Shown: positions 7,199 to 16,132 of the stretch, piece by piece | Position numbering within the stretch: the stretch's first letter is position 1 | Layout of the letters: each line of letters starts with the position of its first letter | NCBI GenBank assembly: GCA_964440295.1 | Contig: CAYTRT010000011.1 | Location: forward strand, 1-36,037 | Direction of reading: 5' to 3' | From: CALIKS01 sp964440295 | GTDB lineage: Archaea > Thermoproteota > Nitrososphaeria_A > Caldarchaeales > Calditenuaceae | Length of the DNA stretch: 36,037 bases | Program-made: the position numbers and the translations under genes | The notes under the pieces: generated by a model | Database searches by the model: none | The model's input: the letters and a program-made list of their open reading frames with translations, nothing else | What the model was told of the DNA's origin: nothing

Positions 7199-8650
7199 AT
7201 GATGAGTGGCATGCCTGGTTTTCCCTCGCTGTTGTTAACAGTCTTTATACCTCTCTGCCTCTCACCTTTTGCTTATCTATTCGGTAGGTCGGCTGAGCGG
7301 AAGGCTGCAGGCGTGTTTTCCCACACCGCGCTAGCGATCCCCCTCGTCTTGACTCTTATCAATTTTCAGACAATTTACAGCGGTGGAGAGGTTAGAGAGG
7401 TCTTTGAGTGGATTCCACAGCTAGGTTTGACTTTCACGCTGAGGCTTGACCAGCTTTCCTATCCTTTCCTTCTTCTCATATCATTAATCGGTTTCTTGGC
7501 GAGTGTGTATTCTTGGAGATACATGGAGCATGAGCATAACATTGAGGCATACTACGCCTTACTAATGTTGTTCGTCTCTGGAATGATTGGAGTTGTGCTC
7601 TCCACGAATCTCTTCCTTTTCTACATATTCTGGGAATTGATGCTAATTCCTAGCTACTTCCTCATAGCGTACTGGGGGACTGGCAACGCGAGGATTATAG
7701 GCTTTAAGTATTTTGCCATGACCCATGTAGGAGCAGTGTCTCTGTTGGCGGGCATTGCATGGCTTAACGCGATTTACGGAAGCGTTGAGTACGATGTGTT
7801 GTCCGTGTCTGTTAAGACATTTAGGCCAGAACTGACCTACATCGCGGTTCTAATCTTCATTGGTGCGGCTGTGAAGATGGCTCTATTCCCACTGCATACG
7901 TGGCTTCCCGACGCACATGCTGAGGCTCCCACGCCGATCAGCGTTCTCCTGAGCGGCGTAATGATAAAAACAGGCGTCTACGCACTTGCCAGGCTCTTAA
8001 TAGGCCTCATGCCCAGCGTGTTCTCTACAATCGCTCCTGGAATATTCCTGATCTCCGTCGTCACGATGTTCTGGGGAGGACTAATGGCACTAGTTCAGAC
8101 CGACATTAAGAGGGTCCTCGCTTACAGCTCCGTTAGTCAGGTAGGATACATAGTCTTCGGACTCTCATCCCTAATGTCGATAGGATACTCAGGCGCGTTG
8201 CTCCACGTGTTTACCCATGGCCTAGCGAAGTCCCTCCTATTCATGACTGCGGGCTCTATAATGCATGTTACCGGCGAGAGAGACCTGAGGCGTCTCGGCG
8301 GATTATTCAGCACTATGCCACTTACCTCCACGGCCTTTCTAGTAGGTGGGCTATCAATTGCAGGCACTCCACCACTGGCAGGCTTCTTCAGTGAGTGGAT
8401 GATCTTTAAGGGAGGCATCGACGCTAACCAACTGATCTACACGTTTTTAGCCATACTTGCGACTGCGTTGACTGCTGGCTATTATTTGAGGACGTTCATG
8501 TATGCGTTTCAGGTCGGCGAGCCAAAGAGACTGTCAGAGGCCCCAACGACCATGATAATGACGATGATGATCCTCGTAATTTTGATATCAACATTAGCAA
8601 TCTACGTTAATCCAGTATTGATCATCATAAATTCCTCGATTAAAGCCTAG
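7199..8650 (+). CDS. NuoM-like proton-translocating membrane subunit (complex I/Mrp family)
   Basis: A 483-residue antiporter-like subunit of the NuoL/M/N, MrpD and HyfB/F family with about 13-14 membrane helices. The conserved charged residues of the proton path are visible: Glu146 in FWELML, Lys226 in the AVKMALFPLH segment, Lys257 in MIKTG, Lys344 in HGLAKS and Glu399 in SEWM. The motif PLHTWLPDAHAEAPTP is diagnostic. The length and the TxGxRDLRxLGG loop favour NuoM over MrpD, but the two are hard to separate by eye. No other complex I or hydrogenase gene lies next to it: the HAD gene is upstream and an MFS gene converges 8 bases downstream. It may serve a complex encoded elsewhere. The ATG at 7199 is followed by ATGs at 7202 and 7211. 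Confidence 0.9.
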   Translation: MMSGMPGFPSLLLTVFIPLCLSPFAYLFGRSAERKAAGVFSHTALAIPLVLTLINFQTIYSGGEVREVFEWIPQLGLTFTLRLDQLSYPFLLLISLIGFLASVYSWRYMEHEHNIEAYYALLMLFVSGMIGVVLSTNLFLFYIFWELMLIPSYFLIAYWGTGNARIIGFKYFAMTHVGAVSLLAGIAWLNAIYGSVEYDVLSVSVKTFRPELTYIAVLIFIGAAVKMALFPLHTWLPDAHAEAPTPISVLLSGVMIKTGVYALARLLIGLMPSVFSTIAPGIFLISVVTMFWGGLMALVQTDIKRVLAYSSVSQVGYIVFGLSSLMSIGYSGALLHVFTHGLAKSLLFMTAGSIMHVTGERDLRRLGGLFSTMPLTSTAFLVGGLSIAGTPPLAGFFSEWMIFKGGIDANQLIYTFLAILATALTAGYYLRTFMYAFQVGEPKRLSEAPTTMIMTMMILVILISTLAIYVNPVLIIINSSIKA

Positions 8651-8658
8651 AAAACCAA

Positions 8659-9849
8659 TTATACATTCTTCGACATTAAACGGAAAAGTACCAACGATGC
8701 CAACGGCACTATGAATGACAAAACTAGGCCCCATAAAAAATCACCAGTAATGTCCCTTAGCAGGCCAGTCACGTATGGTGAGACGATGGGGCCTAAGAAT
8801 GAGACGCCATTCAGGTATCCGAAAGCAACCGGGAGCAAGATTTCGTCTCTCACAATCCTAGATACTGCCCTAAGCTGGACTGCGCCGATGCCGAATATCA
8901 AGAAGCTAGCCAGGAATATTAAGGGCGCAAGCAATAGTATTGATGCTCTATAGACAACGAGGAGAGTGATAAATAATAATACAGCTGATAGTGAAAGACT
9001 GCTGTAGGTCAGTATTGACCTGCTGTTGCCACCCCTCGTGGACAACGTGTCTGCAAGTCTTCCTAGCGTTATTAGTCCTAACGGTACAGAGACCCCTAGA
9101 AGCGCAGTCACTCCTGATGAGAGTGTCGGGTCTGCTTGGCCTGACTCGATCAGTATTGTGGGTAGCCAAGTCGCCAATACCCAGAAGGAATACTGGACTG
9201 GGAATCCACCCATTATCAGGAGCAGGTAGTCTTTGTTTCGGAATAGTTGTTGAACAGCCTTTGAAGTCATGCCATCATTTTTATTTGTAGATGGCTCCGA
9301 TATCATTGTTGCTGTCATAAGAATTGGCACTATGGTGAAGAGGGAGAAGACTATGAACCCCCACCTCCACCCTAAACTAACCGTGATAAGCCCGCCTAGA
9401 AGTATTCCCAGCGTCATTCCTATTCCTGATCCTGAGAAGGATAGTCCCTGCCCAGTCCCCGACATGCTGCTAGGAGTGTATGAAGCCACGATCGCCCTAT
9501 CATTACTGAAGATTAGCCCAGCTCCAAGCCCCGTAAGCATTCTCGCCAATATGAGCTGCGTGAAACTGTTTGAGACAGCCGTCAAGAAGCCTCCCAGCCC
9601 GTTAATCACAGTGCCGATCAGTAAGAGCTTCTTTCTGCCTATGCGGGCTCCGAGAAATCCAGCAATAAACTGCATCGAGGTGTAGGTATAAAATATGATC
9701 GAGGCGGCTATTCCCGCCTCAGTATAAGAAAGCTTAAACTCTGAGATCACAAAGGGAAGAGCAGGCGACAGAGTGATCCTTACCGTGTAGATTGAGATCC
9801 AGATGAAAATTACGGTGATCCAAACTTTATGATAGGTCTTCAACTGCAT
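8659..9849 (-). CDS. MFS transporter
   Basis: A 396-residue major facilitator with about 12 hydrophobic segments in two halves. The loop 2-3 signature GARIGRKKLLLIG is clear (about 67-79), and the GRLADT loop in the second half is its counterpart. TM4 carries ARMLTGLGAGLIF and TM5 a glycine-rich GSGIGMTLGILLGG. This pattern fits the anion/organic acid or drug-efflux branches; the substrate is not readable. It starts with ATG at 9849 and ends 8 bases from the end of the NuoM-like gene, with which it converges. It is followed on the minus strand by no co-oriented partner, so it is probably transcribed alone or after ilvE, whose stop is about 64 bases upstream. Confidence 0.9.
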   Translation of the reverse strand: MQLKTYHKVWITVIFIWISIYTVRITLSPALPFVISEFKLSYTEAGIAASIIFYTYTSMQFIAGFLGARIGRKKLLLIGTVINGLGGFLTAVSNSFTQLILARMLTGLGAGLIFSNDRAIVASYTPSSMSGTGQGLSFSGSGIGMTLGILLGGLITVSLGWRWGFIVFSLFTIVPILMTATMISEPSTNKNDGMTSKAVQQLFRNKDYLLLIMGGFPVQYSFWVLATWLPTILIESGQADPTLSSGVTALLGVSVPLGLITLGRLADTLSTRGGNSRSILTYSSLSLSAVLLFITLLVVYRASILLLAPLIFLASFLIFGIGAVQLRAVSRIVRDEILLPVAFGYLNGVSFLGPIVSPYVTGLLRDITGDFLWGLVLSFIVPLASLVLFRLMSKNV

Positions 9850-9913
9850 TTTATTAAATAAACAAAGACTACAGTAACTAATTAAGATGAGAGATTGAAA
9901 TTATGACTAGGCC

Positions 9914-10804
9914 TCAGCTCACTGGAATGCCTTCTGATGGCTGAGTTTTTCTTTTATCAAACTCTTCAATTAGTAATTTGGTAATTCTTCCTGGTGTTCC
10001 GTCTCCGATTTTGATGCCGTTGATCATTGTAACCGGGACTATCTCGGCGCCGGTCCCTGTTAGGAATACTTCGTCCGCCGTGAGAAGCTCAACCGGTGTT
10101 ATGTCTCTTTCATATACGTTAATTCCCAAAGATTTCGCTAGCTCCATGACGAATGCTCTAGTTATTCCTGGAAGAATGCCGGCGGTTACTGGCGGTGTTA
10201 TTAGCGAGTTGTCCATAACTATGAAGAGGTTTGCAGCTGATGCTTCTGAGACAAATCCCCTCGAGTCTAGCATTATTGCGTCATCTGCATTTGCGTTGAT
10301 CGCCTCCAGCTTTGCTAGAATGCTGTTAAGATAGTTGAGGCTCTTAACCTCGTGGCTCGTTGCGTAGACAGGGTCTCTTCTGACTGAGCTTATGATTAGT
10401 TTTGCGCCTTTTTCTCTCGCCATCTTTCCGAGTATCGGCTCCATTTTTTCTGCAATTATTATTACTGATGGTTTGCCGCATTTTCTTGGGTCAAGTCCTA
10501 GGTCTCCTATACCCCTAGTGACGATTAGCCTGATGTAGGCGTCCCTTAGCCCATTGGCCTTTAATGTCTCGATGACTGCCTTAATCATTTCTTCTTTGGT
10601 TAGCGGTATATCTAGCTTTATGACTTTGGCGGACCTGTAAAGCCTATCAATGTGTTCTTTAAGCTTGAATACTACTCCGTTGTAGCATCTTATGCCCTCG
10701 AAGACGCCGTCGCCATATAGGAGACCATGGTCGAGGACGGATATTCTTGCCTCCGACTTCGGGACAAGCTCTCCATCGATGTAGATTAACTGTTCGCCAC
10801 TCAT
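9914..10804 (-). CDS. ilvE: branched-chain amino acid aminotransferase
   Basis: A 296-residue fold-type IV PLP aminotransferase. The PLP lysine is Lys154 in HEVKSLNYLN. Other marks are LDHGLLYGDGVFEGIR at 24-39, Arg54 (HIDRLYRSA), the DAIMLDSRGFVSEASAAN segment binding the cofactor, and FLTGTGAEIVPV near the C-terminus. The enzyme transfers the amino group between glutamate and the 2-oxo acids of Val, Leu and Ile. The ATG at 10804 lies about 30 bases below a TATA box on its strand (10828-10839), so the transcript is likely leaderless or nearly so. The leuC-leuD genes at 33-35 kb belong to the same amino acid family but are far away. Confidence 0.93.
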   Translation of the reverse strand: MSGEQLIYIDGELVPKSEARISVLDHGLLYGDGVFEGIRCYNGVVFKLKEHIDRLYRSAKVIKLDIPLTKEEMIKAVIETLKANGLRDAYIRLIVTRGIGDLGLDPRKCGKPSVIIIAEKMEPILGKMAREKGAKLIISSVRRDPVYATSHEVKSLNYLNSILAKLEAINANADDAIMLDSRGFVSEASAANLFIVMDNSLITPPVTAGILPGITRAFVMELAKSLGINVYERDITPVELLTADEVFLTGTGAEIVPVTMINGIKIGDGTPGRITKLLIEEFDKRKTQPSEGIPVS

Positions 10805-10827
10805 GTCATCTTTAATCTCCGATGGGC

Positions 10828-10839
10828 TTGTATAAAGCT
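10828..10839 (-). promoter_or_regulatory. TATA box of ilvE
   Basis: Minus strand GCTTTATACAAG, centre about 30 bases from the ATG at 10804, predicts transcription starting within about 4 bases of the start codon. Confidence 0.55.
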
Positions 10840-10871
10840 ATAGAGTCGTCGATATTCTTTTCTTGAGCGGT

Positions 10872-10881
10872 CATATAATAG
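10872..10881 (+). promoter_or_regulatory. TATA box of the CBS/HPF gene
   Basis: CATATAATAG is centred about 46 bases upstream of the ATG at 10922, giving a leader of about 20 bases. A small inverted repeat, GAGAT-TATT-ATCTC (10898-10911), overlaps the expected transcription start. Confidence 0.5.
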
Positions 10882-10921
10882 CTTAAATTTCGCTTAAGAG
10901 ATTATTATCTCGGAATGTGAT

Positions 10922-12085
10922 ATGTCTGAGCTACCCCTTGTGAGGGATGCTATGTCGACGTCTTTTGTCGTCATGGACGCTGAGGAGCCTCTGACGAGGG
11001 CTAAGGGCATCTTTGAGACTAAGCATCCGCCCTTGATAGTCATACTGGAGGGCGAGAAATTCGTTGGCATCGTGACTGAGAGAGTGCTCCTGAAGCCGCG
11101 TATTAATCCATCAGCAGTTAAGATAGCTTCAGTCGCTGTGGTGCCGCCTAGGCTTAGTCCAGACGATAATATATGTAAGGCAGCTAGGCTGATGATTGAG
11201 AACAATCTAAAGGCCCTACCGGTAATTCAAGACGAAAGAGTAGTTGGCTTATTGACCGTCAAGGACGTCGTGTCTTCGTGTAGTAAGTTTCTCAAGGGGA
11301 CTAAGGTGAGAGACGTCATGACTAGGGACCCGGTGGTGATAAGCGTGGATGATACTATAGGCAGAGCAATAAGCTTAATGCGTGACGTTGGCGTCTCTAG
11401 GCTCCCGGTAGTAGAGAACAACGAGCTTAGAGGGATAATAACTCTCCACGACTTAATAACTAGAATAATCCTGCCCAAGGAAAAAGCAAGCATAGGAGAC
11501 TTGATTGGCGAAAAAGTGAGGACACTGAGCTATAGGGTTAGAGACGTTATGACTACTCCCGTCCATACTGCTTTTCCATGGGAGCCAGTGCAAAGGGCGC
11601 TGGACCGAATGGATCAGTATGACGTTAGCAGTCTGGTCGTGGTTGAGGATAGGAGAGTAGTGGGAATAGTAACCTTAATTGACGTCCTCACACCTATAGC
11701 TAGGCTTGAGTCACAGCGTCTGGAAAATATAGACGTACAGGTCGTTTACAAACTAGGATCTGTAGATGCGTCGTCGAAGGAGCGGGTATCACTGATGGCT
11801 AGGCGATTTACCAACAGGCTGGGAAGGACTATTGGGACGGGCGTTCTTACACTACACTTCAAGGAGCATAAGGAGAAGCATGGCGAGCGCCACCTGATTC
11901 ATTGCAGGGCAAGACTGAAGACTGACAAGTATCAATTCGTCGGGATAGGCGAGGGATGGACGCTGGACCTAGCAGCGAGAATGGCGCTCGACAGAATAGA
12001 GAGGCAGATAATCACTTCAAAGGAGCTCGCAATGAAGTATCCGTTCGGAGTCGAGTTGATCGAGAGGCTGGCAGAAACCTACTAG
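10922..12085 (+). CDS. four-CBS-domain protein with C-terminal HPF/S30AE-like domain
   Basis: A 387-residue soluble protein. Four CBS motifs form two Bateman pairs at about 7-58, 67-118, 129-182 and 206-258; each ends with the usual (V/I)GI(V/I)T or similar strand, and three contain RDVMT-type starts or the equivalent VRDAMST. Residues about 269-365 read as a ribosome-hibernation-promoting-factor-like alpha/beta domain: DVQVVYKLG at its start, a basic middle and an ALDRIERQI helix. CBS domains bind adenosine nucleotides (AMP, ATP, SAM). The combination suggests a factor that binds ribosomes in response to nucleotide state, which is inference. The gene stands alone between ilvE and a surface-protein gene. 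Confidence 0.85.
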   Translation: MSELPLVRDAMSTSFVVMDAEEPLTRAKGIFETKHPPLIVILEGEKFVGIVTERVLLKPRINPSAVKIASVAVVPPRLSPDDNICKAARLMIENNLKALPVIQDERVVGLLTVKDVVSSCSKFLKGTKVRDVMTRDPVVISVDDTIGRAISLMRDVGVSRLPVVENNELRGIITLHDLITRIILPKEKASIGDLIGEKVRTLSYRVRDVMTTPVHTAFPWEPVQRALDRMDQYDVSSLVVVEDRRVVGIVTLIDVLTPIARLESQRLENIDVQVVYKLGSVDASSKERVSLMARRFTNRLGRTIGTGVLTLHFKEHKEKHGERHLIHCRARLKTDKYQFVGIGEGWTLDLAARMALDRIERQIITSKELAMKYPFGVELIERLAETY

Positions 12086-12169
12086 GACGCAAAAATACGT
12101 TACGGAAGGGCTCTCCGGCCATCTGAAATATCTCTTTATTCTAGGATAATTATAGCATGGATTAAGAAA

Positions 12170-13774
12170 TTGAGGAGAATGCCGATCGCGGTATTGGTGC
12201 TGTTGCTGCTCTTCTCGATGAGTATTACCGCAAAGGCAGAAGGTGTCACCGCTGTTGAGAGGACGATTACCCCGGAGTATGGCGGCCTAGTATATGTTGT
12301 CGATAAGATACACGTCTCTGAGAATAGTTTTAGGTATGGAATAGTAGAGGAGATGCATGATAGGCTGGTTGCATTTAGCGTCGATGACGGAGACTACAAA
12401 CTCATCGGTAAAAAAACAGGTGGGATATACATCTATGAAATATATCCACGCTCGGGGCAGGTGACGGTTAAGGCAATTTACAGGGGATTAATAAGCGAGG
12501 CAGGAGGAAACAACTATGAATTAGTCATAAACGCAGAGCCATTCATCGAGGAACAGACGGTTCTAGCAAACATACTTCTCCCAACTACTAGCTATGTCAG
12601 GTATCCCGTCGCGCCTTCAGGCTGGACGTTGACTGAGAGAGGATTAGAGAAGAGAAATGTCACCATTTCAGGCAGCAGTCCGGGAGAGCCCATAGTCATA
12701 AGGTTTACGTCGAGCGGGTTAGCCCTAATCCAGGTTGAGAGCCTAGATATGAGCTATAGGTTATCAGAGTCCTCTTTGGTCATCGGCATGAAGATAGAAA
12801 ACATAGCTGGAAATCCACTAAGACAGCTAGATCTGAGGATGCCTGAGGGAATCGAGGTCAAAGAGGTTAGGGACACTCTCGGCAAGCTCGTCTACTCGTG
12901 GAGCAGTAAGGATAGAGTCCTCACAATAAATCTTGAGCAGTCAAGATATGCTCTCCAAAACTCATGGAAATATTCATTTACAATCATAGCAAAATGCACC
13001 TCAACTCAGGCCATATATACGAGCGATGAGGTGGCGAGAATCCTAGTTTTTACTCCAATAAATGCGTCGATTAGCTCGCTGGCGGTCTCAGTGATTCTTC
13101 CAGGGGGATATGAGGCTGACTTGGGTAAGGTACGTCTCGTCGAATATCGTCACGACTCTGCAGGTTCAGCAATAGCTACTATCGACACGGCGGGTATAAA
13201 TATCTACGATCCAAGCTACTTTACTCTCTCAATAGTCAAGTCGTCTAGCCTAGTCTCGACTGCCCAGTGGCTAATCGGCGGTGGCTTCATCGTCCTGATC
13301 GTTAGTGCAGTAGTGATGCAGGTCATGCGTAGTAGGGTGACGAGGCCTAAGATCATAAGTGAGAAAGACGCACAAATATTATTCAAGGCTATACAAGAGC
13401 TTCAGAAGTCAAAATCTACGCTGCTAGAGATTGAGGAAGGCCTGGCACCTACAGCAGCAAAGGCCAAGCCCCAATTAATGACTGATAAAATGCACGCGGT
13501 TCGACGAACAGCCGACAGCATAATAGAATCGCTGGGAAAAATTGAAGGGAAGCCTGCCGAGCTCCAAAGAATAGTTAAGGAGATAAACCAGGCAGTGGGC
13601 ACCTTCAGCGAGGCTCTCAGAGTAATTCTGAGAAACTATGCAGATTTTCAGCGAGGTGAACTTACCATGTCAAGCTATAAGAAAATCTACGACTCCTTTA
13701 GAAAGGATCTTCGATACGCATATGACATGCTCTCGAACATAGAAGAGGCTCTAAGAGAACTAGCTAAGAAGTGA
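12170..13774 (+). CDS. membrane-anchored surface protein with cytoplasmic helical tail
   Basis: A 534-residue protein of unknown function. An N-terminal signal peptide (about 1-23, ending near AKAEG) leads a beta-rich outer region of about 340 residues with few cysteines and several NxS/T sites. One membrane helix lies near 364-386 (WLIGGGFIVLIVSAVVMQV), followed by a basic stop and a cytoplasmic helical part of about 145 residues, likely coiled coil. The layout is that of a sensor or scaffold exposed to the outside. The start shown is TTG at 12170; the in-frame ATG at 12179 is equally possible. It overlaps the convergent DUF354 gene by 15 bases. Its placement beside glycosylation genes may mean it is glycosylated, which is inference. 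Confidence 0.8.
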   Translation: MRRMPIAVLVLLLLFSMSITAKAEGVTAVERTITPEYGGLVYVVDKIHVSENSFRYGIVEEMHDRLVAFSVDDGDYKLIGKKTGGIYIYEIYPRSGQVTVKAIYRGLISEAGGNNYELVINAEPFIEEQTVLANILLPTTSYVRYPVAPSGWTLTERGLEKRNVTISGSSPGEPIVIRFTSSGLALIQVESLDMSYRLSESSLVIGMKIENIAGNPLRQLDLRMPEGIEVKEVRDTLGKLVYSWSSKDRVLTINLEQSRYALQNSWKYSFTIIAKCTSTQAIYTSDEVARILVFTPINASISSLAVSVILPGGYEADLGKVRLVEYRHDSAGSAIATIDTAGINIYDPSYFTLSIVKSSSLVSTAQWLIGGGFIVLIVSAVVMQVMRSRVTRPKIISEKDAQILFKAIQELQKSKSTLLEIEEGLAPTAAKAKPQLMTDKMHAVRRTADSIIESLGKIEGKPAELQRIVKEINQAVGTFSEALRVILRNYADFQRGELTMSSYKKIYDSFRKDLRYAYDMLSNIEEALRELAKK

Positions 13775-14812
13775 GCCGACGAATCTGTAGACGTACTCAG
13801 CTGGATCCTCAAGCGTCTTCATTAATGTTTCAGCCCTACTCAATATTTTCTGTCTCGACTTCTCTGTCAATAGCTGTTTAGCGAGATGAGGAGCTCTCTC
13901 AATCATGCTTGGCGGTAATCTCTTAATCAGGCCTCTCCGCAGTAAGAACCTATGCACGACTGGAAGTTTTCCGGGATAATACATTATTGTTGGCTTTCCT
14001 AGTAGTGCCGCTTCTTGGGCGATTGTCCCTCCACCTGATAATACTAGACTCGCTTTCTTAATCAACGGAATAGCTATCACCGGCTTATCGATAATGATTA
14101 TGTCTTTAGGCGATTTTTGCCTAATGGTCTCTGACTCTTCCTTATATCTGGTCAATAAGACTATGCTGTAGCCGCTGAGTTTTGTGAGGACGTTGAGCAA
14201 TTTTATCACCTCATCCAGCCCTCTACCGAGGATGTAGGACGCCTTGCTCTCCGGCGTCCTCACTAACACATAGTTCTCGGGGAGTTCGATCTCTTTTAAT
14301 GCCTCCCCACATGTGTCTATCCTTCTAATCCATGCGACTGGGTCTAGAGATCTGTATCTCTTAATGGCTCTCTTTTTTACACCATACCTCAGCCACTCAC
14401 CATGAGGGATAAAATAGGGGGTGAGAATAAATTCCGATAGAGGTGCACATAATTTATTTACTGGTGAATGAGGCGTGTCTGAGACTAAGACGTGTCGTGA
14501 GCCTAGCCCGTATGAAATTCTACACGCCTCTATCGACCCACTCGAGAGAATAATCTTCGGCCTGCTTCCGTTGAAGAGTTGGAGCAGTTCGAGCTGTCTC
14601 TTGGTGCTTGCGAGTAATTTTCCATAGAGAGTATTTCCTCCAAACTCGCCTACAATTTTTACGTCAATATTAATGATGCTAAATATCCAGTCTAGCTGCT
14701 CGTAGTGTCTAGCAGTTACTAGGACTTCGTAGCCATCATGTCTAAGCTTCTCTATCACTGGCCAGAAGAAGAGTGCCTGCTTAGGCGTGAGAATGTCTAC
14801 CCAAACGTCCAT
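13760..14812 (-). CDS. DUF354 family GT-B-like glycosyltransferase
   Basis: A 350-residue protein of the DUF354 family (PF04007), which has a two-Rossmann GT-B-type fold related to UDP-GlcNAc 2-epimerase and MurG. The N-terminal signature MDVWVDILTPKQALFF is typical. The C-terminal nucleotide-sugar-binding loop is SGGGT at 259-263, followed by QEAALLGKPTIMYYPG. No membrane segment is seen; it is probably a soluble or peripheral enzyme on the cytoplasmic face. It diverges from the GlcNAc-1-P transferase gene 99 bases away, which supports a role in polysaccharide or glycan synthesis. Donor and acceptor are unknown. The ATG start lies about 46 bases below a minus-strand ATTAATAG element. Confidence 0.88.
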   Translation of the reverse strand: MDVWVDILTPKQALFFWPVIEKLRHDGYEVLVTARHYEQLDWIFSIINIDVKIVGEFGGNTLYGKLLASTKRQLELLQLFNGSRPKIILSSGSIEACRISYGLGSRHVLVSDTPHSPVNKLCAPLSEFILTPYFIPHGEWLRYGVKKRAIKRYRSLDPVAWIRRIDTCGEALKEIELPENYVLVRTPESKASYILGRGLDEVIKLLNVLTKLSGYSIVLLTRYKEESETIRQKSPKDIIIIDKPVIAIPLIKKASLVLSGGGTIAQEAALLGKPTIMYYPGKLPVVHRFLLRRGLIKRLPPSMIERAPHLAKQLLTEKSRQKILSRAETLMKTLEDPAEYVYRFVGSLLS

Positions 14813-14878
14813 CTAAACTCTCCTCCGCGAAGTGAGACTATTAGTATCGCCAAGCCCTATTAATCAATTGAGATTAAC

Positions 14879-14889
14879 CATATATTAAG
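14879..14889 (+). promoter_or_regulatory. TATA box of the GlcNAc-1-P transferase operon
   Basis: CATATATTAAG is centred about 28 bases upstream of the ATG at 14912, so the first mRNA of the glycan operon is probably leaderless. Confidence 0.55.
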
Positions 14890-14911
14890 CCAATCTTAGA
14901 TGAATTAATGC

Positions 14912-15895
14912 ATGGGGAATATCGTATTTATCGTGGCTTTATTCTTCTCATCATTCATACTCTCTCAGCTCTTAACTAAGTTAATGATCAGGATTTCTTT
15001 TTCCCTTGGCTTATTGGGCAGAGACGTCCACAAGCCTAATCAACCCCTCGTTCCCCGAATAGGCGGACTCGCGGTCGTCATCACGTATCTAACATTCTCG
15101 GGGGTCGCCCTACTGATTTTCAAGAGTGGGCTCGTCGCATCTTTCCTAATAGCTCCAGCGATAGCTGCAGTAATAGGGTTCATCGAGGATCTGAGAGAGT
15201 TGAACCCGCTACTTAAACCCATAATGTTGCTATTGCCTGGACTGCCGGTCGTCCTGCTTGGAGCGTATGAGCCGAGGCCGGTGCTCCCATTCATCGGGCA
15301 GGTGAGGATTACAATACTCTACCCACTCTTAGTTCTAGTAGCCTACACAGTGGTTACGAACGCCGTCAATAGTTTAGACGTAATTAACGGCTCGCTAGTG
15401 CTTACTAGCACTCCACCCCTAGTGATGCTTGCAGGAATATCTGCAATAAATGGAAGAATAGACTCTTCAGTGGCGGCCATGATACTCATTGCAGCAATGC
15501 TCGGATTCTTGAGGTACAACTGGTTTCCAGCCAGAGCATTCAGCGGAAACGCGGGCAGCAACTTGGTGGGAGCAGTGATAGCTGGGATCGCTATATCGTC
15601 TAGGCTGGAGGTGGCCGCAATCATAGCCTTAATCCCACACATAATGAATGAATTTTATATCTTAGTCTCGATGAGAGGTCTTAAATCAGGCAAGCAGCTC
15701 AGGAGCAGGCCCATAACGCTTTCAGGCAACCTCTTATCTTCAACTATGAGTCCTGGCGCGCCCCTTACGATTGTCAGGATGCTCGCTGCAGATAGGCCTA
15801 GGAGCGAGGTCGAGATAGCTATATACATGGCAGCAATCTCTGCTTATGCTTCTATACTAGCTGTCTTTACTCAGATACTGAGTCAGGTGATATGA
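14912..15895 (+). CDS. UDP-GlcNAc: dolichyl/polyprenyl-phosphate GlcNAc-1-phosphate transferase (MraY/WecA/GPT family)
   Basis: A 327-residue integral membrane enzyme with about 10 hydrophobic helices. Family marks: GRDVHKPNQPLVPRIGG at 36-52, the acidic pair E-D before LRELNP near 92-98, TNAVNSLDVINGS near 149-161 (the counterpart of NAFNxxDGLNG), and GNAGSN near 214-219 (counterpart of G(D)xGS). These place it in the phospho-sugar transferase family that starts N-glycan or polysaccharide synthesis by moving HexNAc-1-P onto a polyprenyl phosphate. The replacement of the usual Asp by Val/Ile and of GDTGS by GNAGS is archaeal-like. It heads an operon with the next three genes, with gaps of 3 bases, 6 bases and then an overlap. 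Confidence 0.88.
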   Translation: MGNIVFIVALFFSSFILSQLLTKLMIRISFSLGLLGRDVHKPNQPLVPRIGGLAVVITYLTFSGVALLIFKSGLVASFLIAPAIAAVIGFIEDLRELNPLLKPIMLLLPGLPVVLLGAYEPRPVLPFIGQVRITILYPLLVLVAYTVVTNAVNSLDVINGSLVLTSTPPLVMLAGISAINGRIDSSVAAMILIAAMLGFLRYNWFPARAFSGNAGSNLVGAVIAGIAISSRLEVAAIIALIPHIMNEFYILVSMRGLKSGKQLRSRPITLSGNLLSSTMSPGAPLTIVRMLAADRPRSEVEIAIYMAAISAYASILAVFTQILSQVI

Positions 15896-15898
15896 CCG

Positions 15899-16126
15899 TT
15901 GAGGAACCTCGCCCTGATGATTCTGCTCATAACCATCATATGGGTATCATTTGTGGCAGTCTTGGCCGTGATAGGCTTCATCGTTCTCCCTATGATCAGC
16001 GGAGTTTATGAAAACCTCGTGGCAAGTATAATGAGGGTTGTCGCATCGCTATTGTTGTTCGTAGTCTGGCTTGCATGGTGGGCCGCGCTTGCATACTACT
16101 GGTTTTACAAAATCCTAGCGAGGTGA
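15899..16126 (+). CDS. small two-helix membrane protein
   Basis: A 75-residue protein with two hydrophobic helices (about 5-31 and 42-66) and almost no soluble part; the second helix is Trp-rich (VVWLAWWAALAYYWF). It starts with TTG at 15899, 3 bases after the previous stop, and ends 6 bases before the next start, so it is translated within the glycan operon. I do not recognise it. It could be an accessory subunit of the upstream membrane transferase or a small membrane anchor; nothing in the sequence decides this. Confidence 0.65.
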   Translation: MRNLALMILLITIIWVSFVAVLAVIGFIVLPMISGVYENLVASIMRVVASLLLFVVWLAWWAALAYYWFYKILAR

Positions 16127-16132
16127 TAAGAC

